A stretch of 29,755 nucleotides of DNA from JAKSCF01 sp028279945 (GCA_028279945.1 JANQMT010000185.1:1-29755); one strand, 5' to 3'; shown: positions 7,859-16,571, counted from the stretch's first letter. A program made the numbers and translations. Notes: a model not told the origin generated them from the letters alone.

Positions 7859-10800
7859 TTATTTGACTACAGGCTTTGGAAGTTTTTCACTAATCATATT
7901 CATTAGGTGATCTGTATTTTTCTTTGGTTGGAATAATGCGCCATCTTCTACTACTTGTAATTTTGCTTTTTTATCTTCAAAACCAAATCCATCTACATAC
8001 AGTGCACCGCCCAATATTTTACCAACTTCTGAATTTCTGTAATAAGGTAAGTTGATTTTCATGTCTTGAACTATATTTTCTACGGATTCAAATGGTATTG
8101 GTGTTTCTAATACTTGTGCAATACCGGTTGCAACTTGCCAATTGTTATAATCAACATCAGAATGGATTGCTTTAGTGACTTTCTGAAGTCTTCTTTCAGT
8201 ATTCGTAAACGTACCATCTGTTTCAGCAAATGTTGTTGCAGGGAAAACGACATCAGCTTTCTTAGCCGTCTCAGTTAAGTGGGTATCTTGTACCATTAAG
8301 AACTCTAAATGACTTAGATCAGCTTCAGTGTCTTCACCAAATATTAGTAACGCCTTAAGTCCTTCAACCGTTTCTGCTCCTGCAGTAATGCCTAAGTCTA
8401 ATAAACCTTGGCTGTTATTCTTAGATTTTAATTCAACAATACCATTTCTTGGACCTCCAATGTGTCCGGAAATCACAGCAATATCAGCAATTAATTTTGC
8501 ACCTTCAACAGATAAGAAGTTTTGAGTAAAGACAATCATGGCTTTTTTAGCAGAAGCATAAGCTTCAGCAACCTCTTTGGCTTCTTGACCGACATGTATA
8601 TCTGCAAGGCTTTCTTTGAAGGCATCAAAACCCTCTGCATTAGCAGGTACTTTACCTAAATCAATTAATGCTTTTGCAATTTCTTTTAAGAATTTGACAT
8701 TGTTCTCAGGTGTAATGAATTGATCTGGGTTGTCGTGCATGGTTTCTCTTTCAGGGTTAACAGCGATTAGTTTTGCACCATTGTTCACTGCTTGACGCAT
8801 TTTCAATAATGCAACAGGATTTTGTTTTGTGATATAACCTACGGCCAATATTAAATCTGTGGCTAATAATTCATCCATTGTATTTGGAGAAGCATTGATT
8901 CCAAGAACACTTTGAAGCCCGCTTTCTCTATGGTTAAAACAGAAAGCCTTAGCACCTAATACAGCTGCCAGCTTATTCATCACATAAGCTTCTTCATTGG
9001 TATATCTGTCGGAGATAGATACACCTACTTTATCTCTGCCATTTTTCACAAATATGCTTTGTACTTTCTTAGCTGCAAATACAAACGCATCGTTCCAAGA
9101 GGTTTCCACCAATTCGCCATCTTTTCTTACCAATGGTTTCAGCAGTCTGCCGTCTTCTTTTGCAACATCAAAACCAAATCGTCCTTTGCCGCAAAGTAAG
9201 CCTTTGTTCACAACACTTTCTTTATCCGGTAATGCTCTAAATAATGTATTACCTTTAGACGTAAGGTGCATGCTGCATCCTACCGAGCAGAAAGAACAAG
9301 TCGTGTTGACCGAATCAGCATCCACAGGAACAGGTTTATCCATACTTAATTTCTCTCCAAGTGCTCCCGTTGGGCATACACTGATACATTGACCGCATGA
9401 TACACAGCCTGATTCAAGCAACGGCTCTTCTAAAGCAGGCTTTACAACTGTGTCAAAACCTCTATCTACAAGGCCCAGTGCTGTAACACCCATAACCTCA
9501 TCACAAACTCTTACACAAAGTCCGCATAAAATACATTTGTTTGGATCTCGAAGGATGAATGGATGATCGTCTTCAAATTCTACTTTGTCGATTTGTCCTG
9601 CAAATCTTTCCGGTTTAACATCATATTGATTTGCAAAGTCTACCAGCTTACATTCAAAGTAGTCATGACAACCGCACTCTAAACATCTCATAGCTTCTTC
9701 TTTTGCTTGCTCTTGTGTAAAGCCTTTAACGATTTCTTCAAAGTTATGGTTTCTTTGCTCCGGACTTAAATGACTCATTTCGGGTCTAAAGCGTCTTTCT
9801 CTTTCTTCAAAATCCTCCGGAGTTAGATCATCTCTTTCTACAAAGTATGGTTTAACAAATTTAACGGTCTCTCCAGCCAGGTATCCATTAATAGTTTCTA
9901 CTGCTGCTTTAGCATCTGCAATGGCTTCAATGGCTATAGAAATCTTATCATTACAGCAATCACCACCAACAAAAACACCTTCCATATTGGTCATAAAGGT
10001 TTCTTCGTCTCCAATAATACCATTGCGTTTTGTAAGCATTAAGCCGTCAAATCCTTCCGGATTAACAGCTTGACCAATTGCAATAATGACATTATCGACT
10101 TCTAAAACTTCTTCTTCGCCTTCAATTGGAACAGGTCTTCTTCTTCCGCTTTCGTCGGGTTCACCTAATTTCATTTTTTGAAGTCTGATTTTGCTTACTT
10201 TTCCATTTTCATCTCCGATAATCTCTATTGGATTCGTTAAATATTTAAAGGTAACGCCTTCTTCTTCTGCTTCTACGATTTCGATTTCTTCTGCAGGCAT
10301 TTCATCTCTGGTACGTCTATAGACGTCATATACTTCCTCAGCACCTAATCTTACTGAGGTTCTGCATGCATCCATAGCGGTATTTCCGCCACCAACGATT
10401 GCAACTCTTTCACCAAGCTTAACTTCTTCGTTGGTTACTACTTTTTCTAAGAAGTCAATACCGCCGATCACGCCATCCAATTCTTCTCCCGGCATGCCCA
10501 TTGGTGCACTTTTCCAAGCACCTAAAGCCATATATACCGCATCATATTCTTTTCTTATTTTATCAAATGCAATATCTCTGCCTACTTTGGTATTGTTTAT
10601 CATTTCTACGCCCATTTCTTCAATTAGGGCTATTTCTTCATCTAATAATGATTTTGGTAATCTATATTCCGGAATACCATATCTCAGCATACCGCCCATT
10701 TTAGGCATTGCTTCGAATATAGTGATACCATGACCTTCCATTCTTAGGTAATATGCAGCTGAAAGTCCGCCTGGTCCTCCACCGATTACCGCAACTCGCT

Positions 10801-11380
10801 TACCTGTTTCCGGTTTAATTTCCGGTATGAAAGGATTACCGCTTCCTAAATCCATATCAGATGCAAATCGCTTTAACCAAGCAATAGAAACAGGCTGATC
10901 TACCAATTCTCTTCTACAAGCATCTTCGCATGGATGTGGACATACTCTACCAATAGCTCCGGGAAGGGGAATTTTATTCTTAATCAATTCTAATGATTCT
11001 TCATACTCACCATTTGCTATTAAGCCTACATATCCTTGGCAGTCGGTTCCTGCAGGACACGCTAACATACACGGCGGTCTACAATCCCCTATATGCTGTG
11101 ATAGTAACAATTCTAAGTTCGTTTTTCTAGATTCTTTTACTCTATTTGTATCGGTTCTTACAATCATACCATCTGAAATTTCTGTGGCGCAGGCTTTTAA
11201 TAGTTTAGGGATGCCGTCTACTTCTACCATACACAATCCACATGATCCATATATTTCTGTTCGTTCGTCATAGCAAAGTGTTGGAATATAAATATCATTT
11301 TCTTGTGCCACTTGTAAAATGGTTTGCCCGCTAAATCCTACGACTTCTTTACCATTTATATTTAATTTAAACTTTTTCAT
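7859..11380 (-). CDS. NuoG/NfnB-like fusion with inactive molybdopterin-oxidoreductase domain
   Basis: Multidomain electron-transfer subunit of 1173 residues. A plant-type 2Fe-2S domain (C36, C47, C50, C64) is followed by a Cys-rich linker (H96 to C114). A GltD/NfnB-like domain has CPHPCEDAC (147-155), an FAD Rossmann site at 200-205 and an NAD(P) Rossmann site at 330-335. Two 4Fe-4S sites follow (C616/619/622/626 and C659/662/665/669), then a bis-MGD family domain with its own cluster (C695, C698, C702, C730) and K732. The last part resembles formate dehydrogenase, but the active-site Sec/Cys is N816 (in FNHRES) and the conserved catalytic Arg is K985 (in LKSKNNSQG). Formate oxidation is therefore unlikely, and a NuoG-like role is inferred. 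It is the last gene of an operon with NuoE- and NuoF-like genes. It may connect ferredoxin, NADH and NADPH pools. Confidence 0.85.
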   Translation of the reverse strand: MKKFKLNINGKEVVGFSGQTILQVAQENDIYIPTLCYDERTEIYGSCGLCMVEVDGIPKLLKACATEISDGMIVRTDTNRVKESRKTNLELLLSQHIGDCRPPCMLACPAGTDCQGYVGLIANGEYEESLELIKNKIPLPGAIGRVCPHPCEDACRRELVDQPVSIAWLKRFASDMDLGSGNPFIPEIKPETGKRVAVIGGGPGGLSAAYYLRMEGHGITIFEAMPKMGGMLRYGIPEYRLPKSLLDEEIALIEEMGVEMINNTKVGRDIAFDKIRKEYDAVYMALGAWKSAPMGMPGEELDGVIGGIDFLEKVVTNEEVKLGERVAIVGGGNTAMDACRTSVRLGAEEVYDVYRRTRDEMPAEEIEIVEAEEEGVTFKYLTNPIEIIGDENGKVSKIRLQKMKLGEPDESGRRRPVPIEGEEEVLEVDNVIIAIGQAVNPEGFDGLMLTKRNGIIGDEETFMTNMEGVFVGGDCCNDKISIAIEAIADAKAAVETINGYLAGETVKFVKPYFVERDDLTPEDFEERERRFRPEMSHLSPEQRNHNFEEIVKGFTQEQAKEEAMRCLECGCHDYFECKLVDFANQYDVKPERFAGQIDKVEFEDDHPFILRDPNKCILCGLCVRVCDEVMGVTALGLVDRGFDTVVKPALEEPLLESGCVSCGQCISVCPTGALGEKLSMDKPVPVDADSVNTTCSFCSVGCSMHLTSKGNTLFRALPDKESVVNKGLLCGKGRFGFDVAKEDGRLLKPLVRKDGELVETSWNDAFVFAAKKVQSIFVKNGRDKVGVSISDRYTNEEAYVMNKLAAVLGAKAFCFNHRESGLQSVLGINASPNTMDELLATDLILAVGYITKQNPVALLKMRQAVNNGAKLIAVNPERETMHDNPDQFITPENNVKFLKEIAKALIDLGKVPANAEGFDAFKESLADIHVGQEAKEVAEAYASAKKAMIVFTQNFLSVEGAKLIADIAVISGHIGGPRNGIVELKSKNNSQGLLDLGITAGAETVEGLKALLIFGEDTEADLSHLEFLMVQDTHLTETAKKADVVFPATTFAETDGTFTNTERRLQKVTKAIHSDVDYNNWQVATGIAQVLETPIPFESVENIVQDMKINLPYYRNSEVGKILGGALYVDGFGFEDKKAKLQVVEDGALFQPKKNTDHLMNMISEKLPKPVVK

Positions 11381-11399
11381 TTATCTCACCAACTTTCTA

Positions 11400-13148
11400 T
11401 TAATCTATATTGATTGCGCTAAATTTACAAGCAGATTCACACTTACCACATTGAATACATTTTTCTTGATCAATGACATGTAATTTTTTCACTTCTCCTA
11501 AGATAGCATCTACCGGACAATTTCTAGCACACAATGTGCATCCTATACATTTTTCTTCATCAATAGTAAATGTAAGAAGATTTGTACATGATTTGGCTGT
11601 ACATTTCTTGTTGTAAATATGATCCTCATATTCATTTCTAAAGTATTTAATAGTAGTTAGTATTGGATTTGGTGCTGTTTGTCCTAATCCGCACAAAGAG
11701 CCTTCTTTTACTTTAATCGCTAATTCTTCCAACAATTCGATGTCGCCTTCTTTACCTTCACCTTGAGTAATTCTTTCCAGGATTTCCAACATACGCATCG
11801 TTCCAATACGGCAATAGTTACATTTACCGCAAGATTCTTTTCTGGTAAACTCAAGGAAAAATCTTGCCATATCTACCATACATGTGGTTTCATCCATAAC
11901 AACCATACCGCCGGATCCCATGATAGCGCCTGTTTTTGTTATGGAAGCATAATCTATAACGGTATCGACTAGGCTTGCAGGTATACAGCCTCCGGAAGGT
12001 CCGCCCATTTGAACCGCTTTAAATGCTTTATCGTCTTTAATACCCCCGCCTATGTCATAGATAACTTCTCTTAAAGTCAGCCCCATAGGTATTTCTACCA
12101 GACCACCTTTTTTAATCTTACCGGTTAGTGCAAATACTTTTGTTCCTTTACTCTTTTCGGTTCCAAGGGCTGCAAATGCTTCGCCGCCATTGACCATAAT
12201 CCAAGGCACATTTGCAAAAGTTTCTACATTATTAATGTTAGTAGGCTTTTGCCAATATCCTTTTTGTGCCGGGAAAGGAGGCTTCAATCTAGGCATACCT
12301 CTTTCACCTTCTAACGAAGCAATTAAGGCAGTCTCTTCACCGCATACGAAGGCACCTGCTCCTGCTTTGATTCTCATATCAAAGTCATAACCTGTTCCCA
12401 ATATATCTTTACCTAAAAATCCTTTTGCTCTTGCTTGTTCAATGGCTTTTTCCAATCGAACGATAGCCAAAGGATATTCTGCTCTTACATAGATAATCCC
12501 TTCAATAGCACCTATGGCATATCCACCGATTATCATACCCTCAATTAAAGCATGCGGGTCACCTTCCAGGATACTTCTATCCATGAATGCACCCGGGTCT
12601 CCCTCATCGGCATTACAGACAATGTATTTTTCTTTTCCTGGTGATTTTTTAGCCGCATCCCACTTAAACCATGTAGGGAATCCTGCTCCACCTCTTCCAC
12701 CAAGTCCTGAAATTTTCATCTCATTAACAACATCATCTTGTGACATTTCGGTTAACACTCTTTTCGTAGCCTTATAGCCGCCGGCTGCTATATATTCTTC
12801 AATGCTCTCAGGATTAATCACGCCACAATTTTTCAAAGCAATACGCTTTTGCTTATCGAGTATGGTTTGGTCCTCATCTGAAATGACTGCATCTTTTGAT
12901 ATGTCCTCTTTTAAATGTTTATCAATCAAATCTTCAACTTGATTCGGCTGAACACTTACATAAGTGCTCTTTTCTCCTTTATCGTTGATGATATCTACTA
13001 TGGGTTCCAGATAACAGGTTCCGATACATCCTGTTATTTCTAAAGTTGTCTCTATATTTTTTTCTTCTATAATCCTTTCGATTTCATCGTATACTTTCTT
13101 TGCACCTGCTGCAATACCGCAGCTGCCTTGTCCAACGATAATTCTCAT
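11400..13148 (-). CDS. NuoF/HydB-like NADH-binding flavoprotein subunit
   Basis: FMN- and NAD-binding diaphorase subunit of 582 residues with the layout of HydB, HndC and bifurcating formate dehydrogenase beta subunits. An N-terminal thioredoxin-like 2Fe-2S domain (C10, C41, C45) is followed by the NuoF core with the GRGGAGFPTW nucleotide loop (151-160), NADEGDPG (179-186) and the 4Fe-4S ligands C440, C443, C446 and C486. The C-terminus has a two-cluster ferredoxin (C534/537/540/544 and C564/567/570/574). The extra ferredoxin domains separate it from ordinary Complex I NuoF and are typical of cytoplasmic complexes linked to ferredoxin. It starts one base after the NuoE-like stop, so the two are translationally linked. 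No hydrogenase subunit is present in the window. Confidence 0.92.
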   Translation of the reverse strand: MRIIVGQGSCGIAAGAKKVYDEIERIIEEKNIETTLEITGCIGTCYLEPIVDIINDKGEKSTYVSVQPNQVEDLIDKHLKEDISKDAVISDEDQTILDKQKRIALKNCGVINPESIEEYIAAGGYKATKRVLTEMSQDDVVNEMKISGLGGRGGAGFPTWFKWDAAKKSPGKEKYIVCNADEGDPGAFMDRSILEGDPHALIEGMIIGGYAIGAIEGIIYVRAEYPLAIVRLEKAIEQARAKGFLGKDILGTGYDFDMRIKAGAGAFVCGEETALIASLEGERGMPRLKPPFPAQKGYWQKPTNINNVETFANVPWIMVNGGEAFAALGTEKSKGTKVFALTGKIKKGGLVEIPMGLTLREVIYDIGGGIKDDKAFKAVQMGGPSGGCIPASLVDTVIDYASITKTGAIMGSGGMVVMDETTCMVDMARFFLEFTRKESCGKCNYCRIGTMRMLEILERITQGEGKEGDIELLEELAIKVKEGSLCGLGQTAPNPILTTIKYFRNEYEDHIYNKKCTAKSCTNLLTFTIDEEKCIGCTLCARNCPVDAILGEVKKLHVIDQEKCIQCGKCESACKFSAINID

Positions 13149-13149
13149 C

Positions 13150-13677
13150 TTATTTCACCTCCCCAGAATCTTTCTGACGAATGTCTTTTAACACTTGCTT
13201 TGTACTTTCCTTGGTTAGATTTCCAAATGTTTCACCATTTATCATCATGACCGGTGAAAGACTGCAGCACCCTAAACATGCAACATTATTTAAAGTAAAT
13301 AGTCCATCTTCTGTTGTTTCGCCCTCGGCGATATTAAGCTCTTCACAGATAGCATCTTCTATCATTTTAGAACCGTTAACATGACAAGCGGTTCCTTGGC
13401 ATAACATAATCAAATTTTTTCCTACAGGCTCTTGCCTAAATTGAGTATAAAAAGATACTACGCCATAAATTTTTGCTACTTTAATGCCTGTTTCCTTAGC
13501 AATATAATTCATTACTTCTTTGGGCAAATAGCCAAAAATGTCTTGTGCATTTTGAAGAATTGTAATCAAACTGCCCGGAGTTTTTTTGTACTTATTCAAA
13601 ACTGGGTCTAGTTTTGAAAAATCAAACGCCGGTGATTGGCTGCCCCCTGGACATTGACAATTATTTTTTTCACACAT
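13150..13677 (-). CDS. NuoE-like 2Fe-2S thioredoxin-fold subunit
   Basis: Small partner of the NuoF/HydB-like subunit, about 175 residues, carrying one 2Fe-2S cluster. Ligands appear as C-x4-C in LCQGTACH and C-x3-C in ACLGCCS, about 36 residues later. The N-terminal helical segment (NKYKKTPGSLITILQNAQ) is typical of the family. The extreme N-terminus is Cys-rich (MCEKNNCQC), which is unusual and could be a metal site or unstructured. ATG at 13677 is chosen since AAAGGAG lies 8 bases upstream; the GTG at 13686 overlaps that site. It is the first gene of the operon, about 115 bases after the expected transcription start of the sigma-54 promoter at 13802-13818. Confidence 0.92.
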   Translation of the reverse strand: MCEKNNCQCPGGSQSPAFDFSKLDPVLNKYKKTPGSLITILQNAQDIFGYLPKEVMNYIAKETGIKVAKIYGVVSFYTQFRQEPVGKNLIMLCQGTACHVNGSKMIEDAICEELNIAEGETTEDGLFTLNNVACLGCCSLSPVMMINGETFGNLTKESTKQVLKDIRQKDSGEVK

Positions 13678-13801
13678 TCTCTTCACTCCTTTGTTTCTTA
13701 CCTGATTAAATTAAAAATGTTCTAAAAAATTTACAAGATAGATTTTTTTTCCTTTAATAAATTAATATGTTAAGGAAACTTGTACCCTGGTTAGGATACA
13801 T

Positions 13802-13818
13802 TTGCAACTTTCATGCCA
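13802..13818 (-). promoter_or_regulatory. Sigma-54 promoter of the NuoE-NuoF-NuoG-like operon
   Basis: The minus strand reads TGGCAT, GAAAG, TTGCAA. The invariant GG and GC are 10 bases apart, as at 6004-6019, and only one base departs from the TGGCAC element. Transcription would start near 13790. It is the best promoter in front of the NuoE-like gene, and it places this operon in the same regulon as the AOR operon. Confidence 0.87.
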
Positions 13819-14226
13819 CATAAAGTTTAATTGTTATATGATTGACAATGATTGATAATTTATTAACATTTTTTAATTTCGTGATCATGATGGCTTAAAC
13901 GCATGGCGTTGTATCTACTTGTTTAATTTAATTATAGAACAACAAGTAGTTTGTTAATAAAATAACACGGGGAAACAATTAAAGTCAATAAGAATAAAAA
14001 GAATTTAGTTAGATTATTTTTGAGATAAACTGTCCAAAAAACAAAACACTACCTCATTTTTTTATGAAGTGACATAAGTTGTACTTATACTGTACCAAAA
14101 TTTTGAATAAAAAAACACTTAAATTTATAAATATTTAACAAAATTTTTTTCTTTGACATTTCAGTAACATATGTTTTCCCCTTTAATCTATTGAATATCA
14201 AATTATTATTTTTTATTATAATCAAA

Positions 14227-14276
14227 ATGCATCTACCAAAATTTTTCTATAAAAAAGTTCTATTTAGTAGATGCAT
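14227..14276 (-). terminator. Possible terminator of trpB
   Basis: A perfect 10-bp inverted repeat, ATGCATCTAC (14227-14236) and GTAGATGCAT (14267-14276), encloses an A/T-rich 30-base loop. It lies about 90 bases after the trpB stop. On the minus strand it is followed by TTTTGATTAT, a weak T tract. It could alternatively be a protein-binding palindrome. Confidence 0.45.
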
Positions 14277-14368
14277 TCCTATTATATCACAAACCAATGG
14301 GAAAAATCTTTCCTTATTTTAGTAGTGAAAACTGTACATACTGCTATCATTAGTTAACAATCAGATAT

Positions 14369-15553
14369 TTATATCTCACCGGATTCCATCATTTCTTTAA
14401 CTTGAGCCACATCTTTATCCCCTCTGCCGGATAAATTCACTATGATGATTTTGTCTTTTGGAAGCACTTTAGCTGCTTTAATAGCTTGTGCTATTGCGTG
14501 AGAACTCTCAATGGCAGGAATAATACCCTCTACTCTGGACAGCTCATGAAAAGCATCAATTGCCTCTTTATCAGTTATAGATGTATATTCCCCTCGGCCT
14601 GATTCTTTATAGTAACTATGCTCAGGTCCTACACCGGGATAGTCCAATCCGGCCGCTACTGAGTGAACAGGAAGGGGTTCTCCTTGGTCATCTTGTAAGT
14701 TATAGCATTTAAAGCCGTGAATAATACCTACAGTACCTTTCGTGATGGTTGCTGCATGATCGGCTGTATCCAGTCCTTTTCCAGCAGGCTCAACACCGAT
14801 AATTTTTACATCTTGGTCATCATAAAACGGATGGAACAAACCGATAGCATTACTTCCGCCTCCAACGCATGCTATAAGATAGTCAGGTAACCGCCCTTCT
14901 TGCTCTAAAATCTGCTCCTTTGCCTCTTTTCCAATGATGCTTTGGAATTCTCTAACCATGACAGGGTATGGATGAGGTCCAACAGCTGAACCCAAAAGAT
15001 AATAGGTGCTGCCGGCATTTTCAACAAAATCGCCTAATGCTGCATCTACAGCATCTTTTAATGTTCTGGTTCCGCTGATAACAGGTACAACTTTGGCGCC
15101 TAAAAGTTCCATTCTGAAAACATTTAATTCTTGTCGTTTGGTATCTATTTCTCCCATATAAATGGTACAGTCCATACCAAACATTGCACATACAGTAGCC
15201 GTTGCAACGCCGTGCTGTCCGGCCCCAGTTTCTGCAATCACTCTTTTCTTTCCCATTCTTTTAGCAAGCAAAACTTGACCAATGGTATTATTAATCTTGT
15301 GGGCTCCGGTATGATTTAAGTCTTCTCTCTTAAGATATATTTTGGCACCGCCATATTTTTCTGTCAGCTTTTCTGCCAAATATAAAGGATTGGGTCTGCC
15401 GGTATATTGTTTATGATAATACATCAATTCTTCTTGAAAATCCGGTTCATCAATAAACTTATAAAAATTCTCCGCTACTTCTTCTAATACTTCCTTTAAC
15501 GGCTCCGGTACAAAGGTTCCTCCAAATTGTCCAAAAAATTCTTTTCTTTCCAT
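14369..15553 (-). CDS. trpB: Tryptophan synthase beta chain
   Basis: PLP enzyme joining indole and serine to make tryptophan, normally in an alpha2beta2 complex with TrpA. The sequence is TrpB1 type: FGQFGGTFVPEPL at the start, PLP lysine in NHTGAHKINN, the catalytic glutamate in AETGAGQHG, the phosphate loop CVGGGSNAIG, and GLDYPGVGPEHS. About 394 residues is the normal length. ATG at 15553 is preferred because GGAGG lies 8 bases upstream; the ATG at 15568 overlaps that site. No trpA or other trp gene is next to it, so this is an orphan copy. A complete T-box leader upstream should switch it on when uncharged tRNA-Trp accumulates. It may use free indole, or TrpA may be encoded elsewhere. Confidence 0.96.
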   Translation of the reverse strand: MERKEFFGQFGGTFVPEPLKEVLEEVAENFYKFIDEPDFQEELMYYHKQYTGRPNPLYLAEKLTEKYGGAKIYLKREDLNHTGAHKINNTIGQVLLAKRMGKKRVIAETGAGQHGVATATVCAMFGMDCTIYMGEIDTKRQELNVFRMELLGAKVVPVISGTRTLKDAVDAALGDFVENAGSTYYLLGSAVGPHPYPVMVREFQSIIGKEAKEQILEQEGRLPDYLIACVGGGSNAIGLFHPFYDDQDVKIIGVEPAGKGLDTADHAATITKGTVGIIHGFKCYNLQDDQGEPLPVHSVAAGLDYPGVGPEHSYYKESGRGEYTSITDKEAIDAFHELSRVEGIIPAIESSHAIAQAIKAAKVLPKDKIIIVNLSGRGDKDVAQVKEMMESGEI

Positions 15554-15627
15554 TTCATTATCCTCCATTTAACTTTTTTTAAAAGCAATGAGTGTCATGA
15601 GATTGTCTATAAAGCATTTTACGCAAT

Positions 15628-15658
15628 AAAAAAGCCTCTATATGCAAGCATATAGAGG
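15628..15658 (-). terminator. T-box regulated intrinsic terminator
   Basis: An 11-bp perfect stem, GCATATAGAGG and its complement (15635-15645 with 15648-15658), is followed on the minus strand by six U. It lies directly after the T-box sequence and competes with the antiterminator fold, as in known T-box leaders. Confidence 0.93.
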
Positions 15659-15875
15659 ACGGATTTCCGCGGTGCCACCTCATATTGGTTTATAACCCAC
15701 TCTTCAGATACAGGACTAATCCGATATCTTAACTCTATAACGGGAGTTCCCGGGTCACCTACTGCAATTTTCAGTTCCCACTCGTAAGCCCATTCAGCAC
15801 ATTCCTTGATGCCGGATTCCCACCAACGCCGGCTCTCTTGAATCTCAGAGATATTGCCTACTACTCTTACTCATC
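15628..15875 (-). ncRNA. T-box riboswitch leader of trpB (tryptophan specificity)
   Basis: The minus strand carries the conserved T-box AGGTGGCACCGCGG (15667-15680), which pairs with the tRNA acceptor end in the antiterminator. It also has a Stem I region with AGTAGG near its start and AGAGAGCCGG further on. The specifier is read as TGG (Trp) at 15790-15792 in GAATGGGC, which fits the trpB gene downstream. Another TGG follows within GAGTGGGAAC and I cannot fold the loop to exclude it; both would give Trp. The terminator at 15628-15658 closes the leader. Confidence 0.93.
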
Positions 15876-15893
15876 GCTTTTATGATTTTCTTA

Positions 15894-15922
15894 ATTTTAA
15901 TATGATTGCCTGCCGATGTCAA
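15894..15922 (-). promoter_or_regulatory. Sigma-A promoter of the T-box/trpB transcript
   Basis: The minus strand has TTGACA (15917-15922), a 17-base spacer and TAAAAT (15894-15899). The start would be near 15887, just ahead of Stem I of the T-box leader. Confidence 0.85.
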
Positions 15923-15989
15923 GACTATTGTATTAATTTGTATTTATTTTTGTTGTTTATTCTAATCATATACCTTTGATGGGTAATCC

Positions 15990-16571
15990 TCAATTATCCG
16001 CTTCAATGGCTCTATGAAAGTCACTGACCGTATCTATGTCAAGGAGTTCTATCTCATTTTGAACTTGATAAACGTGAACATCCTCAAAATTGTTCTGAAT
16101 AATCTTTCTTCCGCCTACATCCCCTGACAAATCAAAAAATTTATCCTTATATTGACAAGAGAAAATGCAAGGGTTACCCAGTCTATCTTTATATCCTGCA
16201 CAAATAATTCCTTTTTCACATTTGCCGGACAAGTCCATCATTTGCTTAATGGTACGCAGAGATAAATGTGGTTGGTCACACACCATAAACATATAGGCAT
16301 CACATTCTAAGGTTTCTTTAATCCCTAATTGAACAGAATAACTCATCCCCTTATCAGGATGATGATTCATAACCGGCCTTATATTATTTTGCTTAGCTAT
16401 GTCTTGGATTTCTTGATGTCCGGTAACCATAGCAAGATCATTAAATTCAACTTCCATAACTTTATCTATGGTATGACAAATAAGGGGCTTGCCACCCAAC
16501 TCTGTCAATAGTTTGTTACCTTCAAATCGCCTGCTCCTGCCGGCAGCTAGTAAGATTCCGTTAATCTTCAT
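15990..16571 (-). CDS. mocA: Molybdenum cofactor cytidylyltransferase, MocA/NTP-transferase type
   Basis: Transfers CMP to molybdopterin to make the cytosine dinucleotide cofactor (MCD) used by xanthine-dehydrogenase-family enzymes. The nucleotidyltransferase N-terminus LLAAGRSRRF with NKLL (about 7-24) is clear. GMSYSVQLG, VCDQPHL (near 118-124) and GNPCIF follow, then SGDVGGRKI towards the C-terminus. At 193 residues it is normal for MocA. Its ATG overlaps the end of the molybdenum-subunit gene by 11 bases, and it is the last gene of the purine operon. The XdhC/CoxI-type insertion protein, which often accompanies it, is absent from the window. No clear terminator was found after it. Confidence 0.9.
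   Translation of the reverse strand: MKINGILLAAGRSRRFEGNKLLTELGGKPLICHTIDKVMEVEFNDLAMVTGHQEIQDIAKQNNIRPVMNHHPDKGMSYSVQLGIKETLECDAYMFMVCDQPHLSLRTIKQMMDLSGKCEKGIICAGYKDRLGNPCIFSCQYKDKFFDLSGDVGGRKIIQNNFEDVHVYQVQNEIELLDIDTVSDFHRAIEADN

Larger units (their letters stand above)
13678..14368. other. Long regulatory intergenic region before the NuoE operon
   Basis: About 690 very AT-rich bases without a credible gene. It contains the minus-strand sigma-54 promoter (13802-13818). About 115 bases upstream of it is an inverted repeat CTACTTGTT / AACAAGTAG (13915-13923 and 13941-13949), a plausible activator site. A second small palindrome, ATAAGT-TGT-ACTTAT, lies at 14074-14088. TGATTGA direct repeats occur near 13840-13860. 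The part from 14227 holds the likely trpB terminator. The rest shows nothing I can name. Confidence 0.5.

Noticed and set aside
7859..11380. Calling the 1173-residue protein a formate dehydrogenase alpha subunit
   Set aside because: The domain order and clusters resemble formate dehydrogenase, but the Sec/Cys position is Asn and the catalytic Arg is Lys. No TGA codon occurs at that place.
14135..14170. An 11-codon minus-strand open frame (ATG with AAAGGGG upstream)
   Set aside because: It is very short and in AT-rich DNA where such frames arise by chance, with no conserved context to support a leader peptide.
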